Origin: Mycobacterium ahvazicum
GTDB taxonomy: Bacteria; Actinomycetota; Actinomycetes; Mycobacteriales; Mycobacteriaceae
Length of the DNA: 64,000 bases
Assembly (NCBI RefSeq): GCF_900176255.2
Contig: NZ_FXEG02000005.1
Span: forward strand, 930,001 to 994,000
Direction: 5' to 3'
How positions within the stretch are numbered: position 1 is the stretch's first letter; every line of letters begins with the position of its first letter. A program made the position numbers and the translations under genes. The notes under the pieces were generated by a model. That model was not told the DNA's origin. It ran no database searches and worked only from the letters and a program-made list of their open reading frames with translations. Positions 17,215 to 26,223 of this stretch are shown one piece after another.

Positions 17215-17787
17215 TCACGGCCCCATAATGGCCAGACCCCAGTCCAGGTGGCCCTGCCATACGCCGGCGATCCGCCCGCCCTGCACCGCGGGTTTCGGAT
17301 CACCGATCGGACCGCCGGCTGCACGAATCGCGGTGACGGTGGCGTCCAGGTCGGGCGACCAAAGCGCGAGCCCGATCAGCGCCGGCTCGCCGCCCGCGGC
17401 AACCACCTCGATGAAGCCTTCGCCGACCCGGTAGAACGCCATCTCGGGACCTTGGGCACCCCGCGGGTGGAACCGTCGACGCGGCGGCGCACCGAGCACC
17501 GCGGTGAGAGCGGTGATGGCAGCCTCCAATTCGCGCACCGTGTAGACGATGTGGTCGACGTGAGTGACACCGCAAGGGTGCACCGCGCCGGTCACCGGCG
17601 GGTGGACCGCCGTCGGCACCCCGAGGGCGTCGGGCTGCGCGCAGATTTCGTCGAACCCCCAGCCCCGCTCGACCGTTAGCGCACAGCCCACCCGTCCGAT
17701 CCGGATCGTGCCGTCATTCACAACGAATCCCAGTGCACTCCAGGAACTTTCGTCACCAGGTACGCCGAGCCAGGTCAGGGTGGACAT
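17215..17787 (-). CDS. VOC-family (glyoxalase-like) protein
   Basis: 190 residues. The C-terminal half carries a VOC module (HVDHIVYTVRELEAAITALTAVLG, then EMAFYRVGEGFIEVVAAG), and the N-terminal half (SWSALGFVVNDGTIRIGRVGCALT) resembles a second, shorter VOC-like unit. VOC proteins bind a metal via His/Glu ligands and cover lyases, dioxygenases and resistance proteins. It starts 11 nt after egtE on the same strand, so it is probably the last gene of the ergothioneine transcript. Confidence 0.85.
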   Translation of the reverse strand: MSTLTWLGVPGDESSWSALGFVVNDGTIRIGRVGCALTVERGWGFDEICAQPDALGVPTAVHPPVTGAVHPCGVTHVDHIVYTVRELEAAITALTAVLGAPPRRRFHPRGAQGPEMAFYRVGEGFIEVVAAGGEPALIGLALWSPDLDATVTAIRAAGGPIGDPKPAVQGGRIAGVWQGHLDWGLAIMGP

Positions 17788-17798
17788 CGCGGCTTCCG

Positions 17799-18944
17799 TC
17801 ACGTCGCCGTTGCGGCGGTCGCGGCGATCAGCGCTTCGGCGAAGCGTTCCAGATCGTCGGCGGTAGTGTCGGCGTGTGGCGAGATCCGCAGCCGCGGCGC
17901 GGTCATCTCCAGTGGCGCCCGTTGCACACCGGCGAAGGTGGTCAGGATTCGCCGCTCGGCGAGCAACCAGTCCCGCACGGTCTGCGGGTCGGCGCCTTCG
18001 ACCGGCGCCAAAGTAGTGATGGCGCTGGGCTCTTCGACCTCTTCGAGCACCGCCCACCCCGGTACGTCAGCCAGCGTCGTGCGGCTGATGCCGCCGAGTT
18101 CGGCCAGTCGCGCGCGCACCGCATCGGGACCGAACGCCAGATACTCACCCAACGCCACCGAAACACCCACTCGCGCAGCAATATTGGCTTCGCCGAACTC
18201 GAGCTGCTGGGCCACCGAGAATGACCCAGACCACTGCGGGGCGGCCAGTCGGGGATGGAGCCGCCGCATCACGTCGGGCTCCACCGCCAGGAAGCCCACC
18301 CCGCGTGGACCCGCGATCCATTTGCGCGACGAGGAATAGGTGACGTCGGCGCCGACCGCGCAGTCGACCTGGCCCAGCGCCTGGGCGGCGTCGACGACCA
18401 GCGGCAGCCCCAACTCGCGACACAATTTCGCGATCATCGAAATCGGTTGCACGACACCGCTATGGCTGGCGACCGGGGTTAGGTGGACGAAATCGGGCGG
18501 GTCGTCGCCGAGGGCGTAGGCCGCGTCGTCGAGCGCGAGGCGGCCATCCTCGAGGACCGGCAACAACTGCCGGTCGAATCCGTGGGCAGCCATCACGGCG
18601 AGGTTGGGACCGTATTCGCCCGGCAGGCAGGCCAGCCGCCGGCGCTCGGCGGGCCAGCTGCCCAGCAGCAGATCCAGCGCATGCAGCGATCCCGTCGTGT
18701 AGACCACCTCGGCGTCGGTCATCCCGGCCAGGGCGGCGAACGCGGCACGCCCGGCGTCGAGCGTCGGTGTCGCGGCCTGCGCCGCGACATATCCACCGAC
18801 CTCCGCCTCGTGGCGGGCGTGCTGCGCGGCGGCGTCGATGGCCGCGTAACTCTGGCGCGAGCAGGCGGCACTGTCCAGGTGTAAACCGGCTACGGGCGGG
18901 CGGGCCTCCCGCCATCGGTCGGCCAGCGACCCGCCATCGCTCAC
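17799..18944 (-). CDS. egtE: Ergothioneine biosynthesis PLP-dependent C-S lyase
   Basis: 381 residues of a class V aminotransferase-like, PLP-dependent enzyme. The Schiff-base lysine is Lys208 in SSSRKWIAGPRG, and the PLP-binding Asp and His are in VVDAAQALGQ and SHSGVVQP. EgtE cleaves the hercynyl-cysteine sulfoxide C-S bond to give ergothioneine. GTG at 18944 overlaps the egtD stop (GTGA), which fixes the start; the frame continuing to 19151 is egtD shadow. It lies in the complete egt operon. Confidence 0.95.
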   Translation of the reverse strand: MSDGGSLADRWREARPPVAGLHLDSAACSRQSYAAIDAAAQHARHEAEVGGYVAAQAATPTLDAGRAAFAALAGMTDAEVVYTTGSLHALDLLLGSWPAERRRLACLPGEYGPNLAVMAAHGFDRQLLPVLEDGRLALDDAAYALGDDPPDFVHLTPVASHSGVVQPISMIAKLCRELGLPLVVDAAQALGQVDCAVGADVTYSSSRKWIAGPRGVGFLAVEPDVMRRLHPRLAAPQWSGSFSVAQQLEFGEANIAARVGVSVALGEYLAFGPDAVRARLAELGGISRTTLADVPGWAVLEEVEEPSAITTLAPVEGADPQTVRDWLLAERRILTTFAGVQRAPLEMTAPRLRISPHADTTADDLERFAEALIAATAATAT

Positions 18945-19906
18945 TTGACCGCTAACGACAACCCGAAATCGCCTGCGGCGTCGGTCCACCAGCGGACGCG
19001 ACGCAGTCCGGCGCCGGCCAACTCGGCGCTCACGCCACCCGGGTGGAACTTGCTCGACACCTCGGTCAGCATCTCCTCGCCGGCGGCGAACTCGACGGTC
19101 AGGTCCAGGGCGCCGACCCGGACCGTCTGCGGCCGGTCGGTCCGCAGCCACATCTCGACGCGCTCCTCGTCGGCGTTCCAGCGCGCCACGTGCCGGAAGG
19201 CCTCGACGTCGAAATCGGCGTCGAGTTCGCGGTTGACGACCTCGAGCACATTGCGATTGAACCGGGCCGTCACCCCGGCGGAATCGTCGTAGGCGCGCAA
19301 CAACCGACCGATGTCCTTGACTAGGTCGGTGCCCAGCAGCAGGGTGTCGTCGGGCTGCATCACGTCGGCGAGGGACTTGAGGAATTCCGCCCGCGGCCCG
19401 GGCGTGAGGTTGCCGATCGTCGACCCGAGAAACACGAACAGGCGCCGACCGCCGCGCGGAATCTCGCCGAGGTGCTCCTCGAAATCGCCGCAGACAGCTT
19501 TGATTTCGACACCCGCATACTCCCGCTGGATGGCGGCCGCCGCGGTCGACAAGATCGTCGAGTCGACGTCGAACGGTACGAAACGGCGCAGCGATCCGCG
19601 GCCGTGCAGCGCGTCCAGCAAAAGGCGCGTCTTCTCCGAGGTGCCACTGCCGAGTTCGACCAGGGTGTCGGCCGCGCTGGCCGAGGCGATCTCGGCGGCC
19701 CGGCCGCGCAGGATCTCCGCCTCGGCCCGAGTCGGGTAATACTCCGGCAAGCGGGTGATCTGGTCGAAGAGATCACTACCGACCGAATCGTAAAACCACT
19801 TGGGCGGCAAGCTCTTCGGCGTGCGCTGCAGACCGTCGAGCGCGTCGCGGCGCAATGCGTGGTACGCCGAGTCGGCGGCGAGATGGTTGGACAACGTCAG
19901 TGTCAT
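18941..19906 (-). CDS. egtD: L-histidine N-alpha-methyltransferase
   Basis: 321 residues, the same length as the M. tuberculosis enzyme as I recall it. Visible are KSLPPKWFYDSVGSDLFDQIT, the SAM loop LVELGSGTSEKTRLLLDAL, FVPFDVDS, VFLGSTIGNLTP, and the late FRHVARWNADEERVEMWL. It trimethylates histidine to hercynine. The ATG at 19906 overlaps the egtC stop (TGATG). Confidence 0.97.
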   Translation of the reverse strand: MTLTLSNHLAADSAYHALRRDALDGLQRTPKSLPPKWFYDSVGSDLFDQITRLPEYYPTRAEAEILRGRAAEIASASAADTLVELGSGTSEKTRLLLDALHGRGSLRRFVPFDVDSTILSTAAAAIQREYAGVEIKAVCGDFEEHLGEIPRGGRRLFVFLGSTIGNLTPGPRAEFLKSLADVMQPDDTLLLGTDLVKDIGRLLRAYDDSAGVTARFNRNVLEVVNRELDADFDVEAFRHVARWNADEERVEMWLRTDRPQTVRVGALDLTVEFAAGEEMLTEVSSKFHPGGVSAELAGAGLRRVRWWTDAAGDFGLSLAVK

Positions 19907-20628
19907 CAAAATCCTTTCGGCTCGTCCAGCGGGGTCATCGTTACGCCTTTAGTGCTCACTTCGACAAGGTGGTGGTCGGGTACGTCCTCCCATTCGGAGT
20001 CGTCGTTGTAGGGTTCGCTGGCCAGCACCACACCGTCGTCGCGGCGCAGGATGGACAGGGTGTCCCTCCAGGCGGTAGCCAGCAGGCGAGACCCATTGGC
20101 GGCCAAGACGTTCAGCCGGGCGTTGGGATCGAGAGTCCCGATCTGCGCGATGGTCTCGCCGAGCACCTCGAGCCCCAGCGAGAATATGGTGGCTGCCAAC
20201 ATCGCACTGTCGCAGACGGATTCGGCTGTCGCGGTCAAGGGCAGGACGCCGCGATCGACGACACCGTTGTGCGACAGCAGCCACTGTCCGTCGGTGAAAG
20301 GTGCCGTCGCGCTGACGTCCAGCGGCATGCCGACGGTCGCCGAACGGACCGCGGCCACCACGCAGCCGCTGCGCAGCGCGGGCGCGACCGATTCCAGTGA
20401 CGTGTCGCCCCACAGCGGGGCGGTGCTGCGCCAGCGCCGCGGCACACCGTCTGCTGGAGTGCCGCCGGACGAACGATCGAAAAACCCGACGCCCCAACCG
20501 TCGGCGTTCATCAAGCCGTGCTTCTGCCGGCGCGGGGAATACGACTGCACGCGCAGGCCGAAGGGCGGATCGAGAATCAGCGAGGAGACGCTGACGTCGG
20601 CGCCGAGCCAGCCGAGGTGACGACACAT
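19906..20628 (-). CDS. egtC: Gamma-glutamyl hercynylcysteine sulfoxide hydrolase (Ntn amidohydrolase)
   Basis: 240 residues starting MCRHLGW, so Met removal exposes Cys2 as the N-terminal nucleophile of a class II glutamine-amidotransferase fold. Further conserved segments are NADGWGVGFF, WLLSHNGVV and the late VLASEPY. EgtC removes the gamma-glutamyl group after EgtB. The ATG at 20628 overlaps the egtB stop (TGATG); the extra 77 upstream codons in this frame are egtB shadow. Confidence 0.95.
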   Translation of the reverse strand: MCRHLGWLGADVSVSSLILDPPFGLRVQSYSPRRQKHGLMNADGWGVGFFDRSSGGTPADGVPRRWRSTAPLWGDTSLESVAPALRSGCVVAAVRSATVGMPLDVSATAPFTDGQWLLSHNGVVDRGVLPLTATAESVCDSAMLAATIFSLGLEVLGETIAQIGTLDPNARLNVLAANGSRLLATAWRDTLSILRRDDGVVLASEPYNDDSEWEDVPDHHLVEVSTKGVTMTPLDEPKGF

Positions 20629-21938
20629 CAGGCGCAGTCCCCCGCGTCGGGGACATCCCAGGCCAGGCGGACGCCGGAGAAGATCTGACGACGGATCGGG
20701 TGGTCCCAGTTGCGGAAACTCGGCCGCAGGATCGCGGATTCGACGGCCCACGATCCGCCGCGCAGAATCCGGTAGTCGCCGTCGAAGAACGGCTGGGAGT
20801 AGCGGTCGTAGATCATCGGGACGAAGCCGGGCCAGGGCCGCAACGGTGAACTGGTCCACTCCCAGACGTCACCCAGCATCTGCTCGACGCCATACGCCGA
20901 CGCGCCGGCGGGGTACGCGCCGACCGGGGCCGGCCGCAGCGCGGCGCCGCCGAGGTTGGCGAACTCCGGCGACGGGTCCTGCGCTCCCCAGGGGTAGCGA
21001 CGCCGGGACTCGGTGACGGGGTCCCACGCGCAAGCCTTCTCCCATTCCATTTCGGTGGGCAGCCGCGCGCCCGCCCAGGCCGCGTATGCCTCGGCCTCGA
21101 AGTAGGTGATGTGCTGCACGGGTTCGTCGGCCGGAATGTCTTCGATGTAGCCGAAGCGGGTGCGGGTGCGACCGTCGGGCCCCCAGAATTGCGGCGCGCC
21201 GAGCCCCGCGCCGCAGCGGTGCTCCCAGCCGCGGTCCGACCACCAGCGCCGGTCCCGGTAGCCGCCGTCGTCGATGAACTGCTGCCATTCGCCGTTGGTG
21301 ACCGGGACCCGGCCGATGCGGAACGCCGGCAGATCGATGATGTGGGCGGGGCGCTCGTTGTCCAGCGAGAACGGCTCGCTGGTGGCGTCCACGCCCAGCA
21401 CGAACGGGCCACCGGGCACCAGCACCGACGTCCCGGCCAGGCCCGTCCTGCCCCCGGGCAGGACGGCGGGGTCACGCAGCAGCGCGGCGCCGGTGCGCAG
21501 GTTCAACGCCTGCAGCATCGTCTCGTCGTGCTGGTTTTCGTGGCTGGCCACCATCGCGTAGACGAAGGCCGCGCGGTCTGCGGCGGGGTCGTCAGGCAAT
21601 GCGTCCAGCGCATCCAGCGCGGCGGAACGCACTGTGCGGCAATAAGATCGGGCTTGGTCGGGAGATAGGAGCGGCAAATCGACGCGACTGGCGCGGGAGT
21701 GTTCGAAGGCGTCGTAGAGACCTTCGACCGACGGATCCAGCATCCCCGGGCGGCTCGGGTCACCGCCGCGCAGCAGCCACAGTTCCTCCTGCTGACCGAT
21801 GTGCGCGAGGTCCCACACCAGTGGGCTCATCAACGGGTCGTACTGACGCCACAGTTCGGCGTCGTCGAAATCGACCAACCGCAGCGTGCGCGTGCGCGCC
21901 CGCTCCAGATCGTCGGCGATCCGTTGTCGCGGAGTCAC
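20628..21938 (-). CDS. egtB: Hercynine oxygenase (sulfoxide synthase)
   Basis: 436 residues. The N-terminal DinB-like domain supplies the iron facial triad: His46 (WDLAHIGQQEE) and His133/His137 (SHENQHDE). The C-terminal formylglycine-generating-enzyme-like domain has RIGRVPVTNGEWQQFIDDGGY, YFEAEAYAAWAGARLPTEMEWE, GDVWEWTSS and ILRGGSW. EgtB uses O2 to join hercynine to gamma-glutamylcysteine. GTG at 21938 overlaps the egtA stop (GTGA). The apparent 815-codon frame merges an egtA shadow with this gene. Confidence 0.97.
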   Translation of the reverse strand: MTPRQRIADDLERARTRTLRLVDFDDAELWRQYDPLMSPLVWDLAHIGQQEELWLLRGGDPSRPGMLDPSVEGLYDAFEHSRASRVDLPLLSPDQARSYCRTVRSAALDALDALPDDPAADRAAFVYAMVASHENQHDETMLQALNLRTGAALLRDPAVLPGGRTGLAGTSVLVPGGPFVLGVDATSEPFSLDNERPAHIIDLPAFRIGRVPVTNGEWQQFIDDGGYRDRRWWSDRGWEHRCGAGLGAPQFWGPDGRTRTRFGYIEDIPADEPVQHITYFEAEAYAAWAGARLPTEMEWEKACAWDPVTESRRRYPWGAQDPSPEFANLGGAALRPAPVGAYPAGASAYGVEQMLGDVWEWTSSPLRPWPGFVPMIYDRYSQPFFDGDYRILRGGSWAVESAILRPSFRNWDHPIRRQIFSGVRLAWDVPDAGDCA

Positions 21939-23233
21939 AGCCCCCCTTGCGCCAACTGCGACACCGTGGCCGCGATGCCGTGGTCGATTACCTGGTCGGA
22001 GAAGTCGTCGCCGGGACATCGGCCCCGCTCGACGTTGCGGATCAGCCGGTCCATCGCGTCGGTGAGCTCGGGCGGCGCCTTCGCGGCCGCGATGGCCACA
22101 CAGGCGATGGCGGCCTCGTACAGGCGCCGGTCGCTCAACCCGAGCCGCGCTGCGTTGTCCCACGCGGTGGCCACGGGTTCGACCGCCGCGGCGGCGGCGT
22201 CGGCCGCGACCGGGTCGTCGAGCAGCGCGGCCAGCGTGAACGCGATCGCGGGCCAGTGGGCGTCCGGTGCGCTGTCGAGGTAGCGGATCTCCAGCCATTG
22301 CCTGGGACGCACTGGCGGGAACAGCGTGGTCAGGTGATAGTCGAGATCGGCGAGGGTGGGCCGACGATCGCAGAGCCGCGCCGAGCCGTCCGCCCAATCG
22401 GCGAAGGACACGTAGTGGGTGAGCGCTCGGAAGTCCGGGACTTCCGGGTTGTGCACCATCATCACCGGTGCCTTCAGTGCGTAGCGCGCCCAGTCGGTGC
22501 CGGGGTCGTCCCCGCTGGCGCCCAGGATGGGCCCGCAGCGCGCGGAGTCCATCTGGCCCCACACCCACTGCCGGGTGGACACCCACCCGGAGAAGTCGCC
22601 GCCCAGCATCGGGGAGTTGGCGGCGATCGCGATCATCGTGGGGCCCAGCGCGTGCGCCAGCCGGACCCGCGCCGCCCAGCCCGCCTGCGGGCCGGCGTCC
22701 AGGTTGATCTGGACCGAGGCCGTCGACGTCATCATCGCCGCGCCCGCGTCGGCGGAGTTGCTCGCGGCGAAGAACTCCTCCATTGCGCGATAACGCGCGC
22801 CCGGGTTGACCCGCCCGGGTGCCCGCAGCGGGTCGGCACCCAGAAAGACCAGTCCCAGCCCGGCATTGGCGAAGGCCTTGCGCAGCACGGCCTGGTCGTT
22901 GCTCATCGCTTCGATGGCGCCGACGACGCCGTCCTCGGGCGGCCCGGACAGTTCGACCGCGCCACCGGGCTCGACGGTCACCGCACTGCCGCCGGGCAGT
23001 GGCGGTAGCTGGTCGATGACCTCGGTGATCTCGTCCCAGCTCGGCCGCCGGTAGGGATCGACCGGGTCGATGCAATGCGCTTCCATCTCCAGCCCGACGC
23101 GCCCCAGCGGGCCGTCGATCAAACAGCCATCGGCGATGTACTGGGCGGCTTCCTCGGAACTGGTCAATTCGGAGTCGGCCGGGCGGGCGGCATCTAGCTG
23201 CGAGGCCGCGGCGGTGATAGCGGCGAGCGTCAT
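21935..23233 (-). CDS. egtA: Ergothioneine-pathway glutamate-cysteine ligase
   Basis: 432 residues. GCS2-type features are RVGLEMEAHCID, VEPGGAVELSGPP, STASVQINLD, ANSPMLGG and EIRYLDSAPD. It makes gamma-glutamylcysteine, the sulfur donor used by EgtB. The ATG at 23233 is preferred because GGAGGG lies about 9 nt upstream; the extension to 23287 is unlikely. First gene of a five-gene operon in which each stop overlaps the next start. Confidence 0.96.
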   Translation of the reverse strand: MTLAAITAAASQLDAARPADSELTSSEEAAQYIADGCLIDGPLGRVGLEMEAHCIDPVDPYRRPSWDEITEVIDQLPPLPGGSAVTVEPGGAVELSGPPEDGVVGAIEAMSNDQAVLRKAFANAGLGLVFLGADPLRAPGRVNPGARYRAMEEFFAASNSADAGAAMMTSTASVQINLDAGPQAGWAARVRLAHALGPTMIAIAANSPMLGGDFSGWVSTRQWVWGQMDSARCGPILGASGDDPGTDWARYALKAPVMMVHNPEVPDFRALTHYVSFADWADGSARLCDRRPTLADLDYHLTTLFPPVRPRQWLEIRYLDSAPDAHWPAIAFTLAALLDDPVAADAAAAAVEPVATAWDNAARLGLSDRRLYEAAIACVAIAAAKAPPELTDAMDRLIRNVERGRCPGDDFSDQVIDHGIAATVSQLAQGGL

Positions 23234-23295
23234 ATCACGATCCCTCCGGGCCCGACCACGCCGGAACATCACCGGGCCGAGCGCCAAGTTGGGCA

Positions 23296-23312
23296 GCTAT
23301 CCGAACGATAGC
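23296..23312. promoter_or_regulatory. Inverted repeat upstream of egtA
   Basis: Perfect GCTATC-CGAAC-GATAGC palindrome 63-79 nt upstream of the egtA ATG, in the only non-coding stretch ahead of the egt operon. A candidate operator; no regulator gene lies nearby. Confidence 0.4.
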
Positions 23313-23402
23313 CGCCGTCTCTTCATCTTCCAGATCGCCCCGACATATTCCCGTTCCCGCAGGTTCTCGCCGCACGGCTTACCTGCATACCCACTTCACC
23401 GA

Positions 23403-24053
23403 TTATTGCCCCAGCGCGTTTTGCATCGCCCCGGCCAGCACATTGACCGCGGGCCCCGCGTTGCCAGACTGGCAAACCTTCGCCTGCAGCAACACATTTT
23501 CACGCAGCCGGGTTTGATTGAAGCAGCGACGATCGGTGCCCGCTTCTTGCTTGGTCCAGTTCGCGTCGGTCGCGGTGGCCGGTGCGCCGGCAAACGACCA
23601 CACCTGCGTCTGCCCGTTGTCCAGGTGCATCGTGGTGGTCTGGCCGGAGCAGCCCCCGGTGCGGTCCACCAGCCGATGGAATGCCCGGCCTGCGGCATCG
23701 TTGGTGGCGAACACGCCGACGGCCTGCTTGACGAGATGGGTCTGATCGTTGGCCGACGTCTGCGACGTGGCCCCGTTGAAGGACGCCAGGTCGGGATCGT
23801 CGTACACGTCGGGCAGTCCGATGTCGGCCCAGTTGTTGCAGTCGGCCAAGTCGACGAAGAAGCCCTGCACCGGCGCGGTGAACACCGCTTCCCACCCCAT
23901 CGGCCCGCCGACGATGTTGCCCACCGACCCTTTGCCCAGGACCGCATACGACACCACCCCGGGATCGGATGGATGAGCCGCCGCGACGGGCACACCCGAA
24001 GCCGCCCCCAAGCCCAGACCGACGCTTACCGCCACAGCGGAGATCCGCATCAT
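23403..24053 (-). CDS. Secreted sensor-domain (PknH-like extracellular) protein, Rv3705c-like
   Basis: 216 residues. An N-terminal signal peptide (ISAVAVSVGLGLGAASGVPVAAA) is followed by a domain with the W-x-x-V-F, CNNWADIG and GCSGQTT pattern and four spaced Cys that match the extracellular sensor domain of mycobacterial Ser/Thr kinase PknH and its secreted or lipoprotein paralogues. There is no lipobox Cys, so it is probably a free exported protein. It ends 169 nt upstream of egtA on the same strand. Ligand unknown. Confidence 0.85.
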   Translation of the reverse strand: MMRISAVAVSVGLGLGAASGVPVAAAHPSDPGVVSYAVLGKGSVGNIVGGPMGWEAVFTAPVQGFFVDLADCNNWADIGLPDVYDDPDLASFNGATSQTSANDQTHLVKQAVGVFATNDAAGRAFHRLVDRTGGCSGQTTTMHLDNGQTQVWSFAGAPATATDANWTKQEAGTDRRCFNQTRLRENVLLQAKVCQSGNAGPAVNVLAGAMQNALGQ

Positions 24054-24093
24054 GAATCTCGATCATGCCAGGGCGGCGGCCCGTGCCGAACAG

Positions 24094-24109
24094 GGCGCCT
24101 GATGGCGCC
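24094..24109 (-). terminator. Hairpin downstream of katA
   Basis: GGCGCC-TGAT-GGCGCC lies just after the katA stop (transcribed right to left) and before the next gene's start. Short stem and no U-tract. Confidence 0.45.
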
Positions 24110-24113
24110 ACAA

Positions 24114-25556
24114 CTATTGAGCCCGAACGCCCTCCTCGACCTTTTTGCCGAGATCGGGGTCGACGTTGCGCCAGTACTCGAAGACCCGGGACAGCACCGG
24201 TTCTTTGACACCCTTGGATACGTGCCCAATGATGTTGTGGGCCAAGCGATCCCGGGCCGCGTCGTCCAGAACTTCGCGGACCATGGTGCCGGCCTGCGAG
24301 AAGTCGTCGTCCTCGGCGCGCAGCGTGTATGCGGCGCGGATCATCTCGCCGTCTGCCTGCCAACGCACCTCGGCAGCGCGCTGCGGGTCCGCTTGCGGGC
24401 CGCCGTAGGAGTTGGGCGCATATACCGGATCCGACACGTTCTTCATCCGCATCGCGCCGTCTTTGGAGTAGCTGTTGACCTCCACCTTCGGCTCGTTGAC
24501 CGGGATCTGCCGGTAGTTGGCCCCCAACCGGGCGCGATGCGCGTCGGAGTAGGAGAAGCCGCGGGCCTGCAGCATCTTGTCCGGACTGAGACCGGTGCCG
24601 GGCACGGTGTTGTTGGGCTCGAACGCGGCCTGCTCGATCTCGGTGTGGTAGTCGGTGACGTTGCGGTTCAACGTCATCTTGCCGACGTCGATCAGCGGGT
24701 AGTCGCCGTGCGGCCATACCTTCGTGAGGTCGAACGGGTTGATCCGGTAGGTCTTGGCCTCCTCGTACGGCATGATCTGCATCTTCAGCGTCCAGCTCGG
24801 GAAGTTGCCACTCTCGATCGAGTCGTAGAGGTCCCGCTGGTGGTAATCGCCGTCCTCACCGGCCAATTGGTCGGCGTCCTCTTGGGTCAGGAACTCGATG
24901 CCCTGATCGGTGATGAAGTGATACTTCACCCAGAAGATCTCACCGCCGGCGTTGATCCAGCTGTAGGTGTGGCTGCTGTAGCCGTTCATATTGCGCCACG
25001 TCTTGGGGATTCCCCGATCGCCCATCAACCAGGTCACCTGGTGCGCGGATTCCGGCGACAGGCTCCAGAAGTCCCACTGCATGTTGTGGTCACGCAAATT
25101 CGTTGCCTGCATCCGCTTTTGGGAACGGATGAAGTGCTGGAACTTCATCGGGTCGCGCATGAAGAACACGGGCGTGTTGTTGCCGACCATGTCGAAATTG
25201 CCCTCGGTCGTGTAGAACTTCAGCGCGAAGCCGCGCGGGTCGCGCCAGGTGTCTGGGCTGCCGCGTTCGCCGGCCACGGTCGAAAACCTGCCCAGCATCT
25301 CGGTTTTGGTGCCGGGCTGGAATACCGCGGCCCGGGTGTACTGGCTGACATCATTGGTCACCTCGAAATGACCGAAGGCGCCACCACCCTTGGCGTGCGG
25401 CTGACGCTCCGGGATGCGTTCCCGATTGAACTGCGCCATCTGCTCGATCAGGTAGTGGTCCTGCAGCAGGATCGGACCGTCGGGACCGACCGTCAACGAC
25501 TGGTCGTCACTGGGCGCGGCAATGCCCGCATCGGTCGTGGTGAAGCGCTCCGTCAT
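24114..25556 (-). CDS. katA: Monofunctional haem catalase, small-subunit type
   Basis: 480 residues, the clade-3 small-subunit length. Distal His54 (RQPHAKGGGAFGHFE), distal Asn127 (VGNNTPVFF) and the proximal haem ligand Tyr336 (RGFSYSDAHRARLG) are all present, so it should dismute H2O2 in the cytoplasm. A good ribosome site (GAGGAG) lies upstream. M. tuberculosis, as I recall, relies on KatG and has no enzyme of this type at this point of the map, so this is likely a lineage-specific gene. Its neighbours (thiol biosynthesis, secreted proteins) fit an oxidative-stress theme. Confidence 0.96.
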   Translation of the reverse strand: MTERFTTTDAGIAAPSDDQSLTVGPDGPILLQDHYLIEQMAQFNRERIPERQPHAKGGGAFGHFEVTNDVSQYTRAAVFQPGTKTEMLGRFSTVAGERGSPDTWRDPRGFALKFYTTEGNFDMVGNNTPVFFMRDPMKFQHFIRSQKRMQATNLRDHNMQWDFWSLSPESAHQVTWLMGDRGIPKTWRNMNGYSSHTYSWINAGGEIFWVKYHFITDQGIEFLTQEDADQLAGEDGDYHQRDLYDSIESGNFPSWTLKMQIMPYEEAKTYRINPFDLTKVWPHGDYPLIDVGKMTLNRNVTDYHTEIEQAAFEPNNTVPGTGLSPDKMLQARGFSYSDAHRARLGANYRQIPVNEPKVEVNSYSKDGAMRMKNVSDPVYAPNSYGGPQADPQRAAEVRWQADGEMIRAAYTLRAEDDDFSQAGTMVREVLDDAARDRLAHNIIGHVSKGVKEPVLSRVFEYWRNVDPDLGKKVEEGVRAQ

Positions 25557-25655
25557 CTCGCCATCTCCTCGCTAAGTGGACTGAATCCGAGGGCCGTGCG
25601 ACGTGTACCCATCCAGTGTGAACCCAAATCGGTGGCAAGCGCGTTCAGGGCAGGA

Positions 25656-25692
25656 AACGGCCCGGCATCTCTTCGCGGGACGCCGGGCCGTT
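25656..25692 (-). terminator. Hairpin between the Rv3706c-like gene and katA
   Basis: Perfect 11-bp arms AACGGCCCGGC / GCCGGGCCGTT with a 15-nt loop, 14 nt beyond the stop of the gene at 25706 (right-to-left transcription). Confidence 0.6.
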
Positions 25693-25705
25693 CGCGATAC
25701 CGGTG

Positions 25706-26113
25706 CTAGGGACGTGGCGCGGGGGCACTGGTCGCGGGAGCGGGCGCGGCCGGAGCAGTCGGGCCGGCGCCGGGGCCGCCGGGACCACCCGGGCCGTATC
25801 CCGGAGGCGGACCGTACTGGTAGGGCGGCATCATTCCGGGGCCCCCCGGGCCGCCGTACTGCCACGGTCCGGGGCCGCCCGGGCCACCGGGCTTCCACAT
25901 CTGGCCGTGGTGATGGCGGCAGTGGTGGTTGTGATATCCGAAGATCATGGCGCCGGAAAAGAAGACGACCGACAAGATGAAGACGATTCCCGCCACGATC
26001 ACCACCCACGCCGCGGCCGTATAGACCTTGGGTGGCTTGACCAGATGCGGCGGTGGGGGCGCAGCCGTGTCGACGGCCGCCGGCTGTATCCCGCGTTCAG
26101 GTGTTTCACTCAT
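25706..26113 (-). CDS. Proline/glycine-rich single-pass membrane protein with His-rich segment (Rv3706c-like)
   Basis: 135 residues from MSETPERG. A polar N-terminus of about 30 residues is followed by one TM (AAAWVVIVAGIVFILSVVFFSGAMIFGY) and the cluster HNHHCRHHHG immediately after it. The C-terminal tail is built of GGPGGPG and PPPGYGPGG units. The His/Cys cluster could bind metal. It is paralogous to the gene at 26323 with the same MSET start, TM placement and tail. Function unknown. Confidence 0.82.
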   Translation of the reverse strand: MSETPERGIQPAAVDTAAPPPPHLVKPPKVYTAAAWVVIVAGIVFILSVVFFSGAMIFGYHNHHCRHHHGQMWKPGGPGGPGPWQYGGPGGPGMMPPYQYGPPPGYGPGGPGGPGAGPTAPAAPAPATSAPAPRP

Positions 26114-26223
26114 GGCTTGAATACTGCCCCTGAATGCAACTGCTGCAACAGATTCCGGCGACAAAGTTGCTGTGAATTAATCCGAATGCGATCAGCGAGC
26201 GGGTTGCGGCGAAACCACTGGTA

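Noticed and set aside
20628..23075. Single 815-codon protein covering egtB and an extra N-terminal half
   Set aside because: The upstream 379 codons are an off-frame reading of egtA (Arg/Gly-rich); the GTG at 21938 overlapping the egtA stop gives a normal-length EgtB.
23070..25709. 879-codon forward frame through katA
   Set aside because: Antisense to katA, the sensor-domain gene and the egtA start, all of which have intact family motifs.
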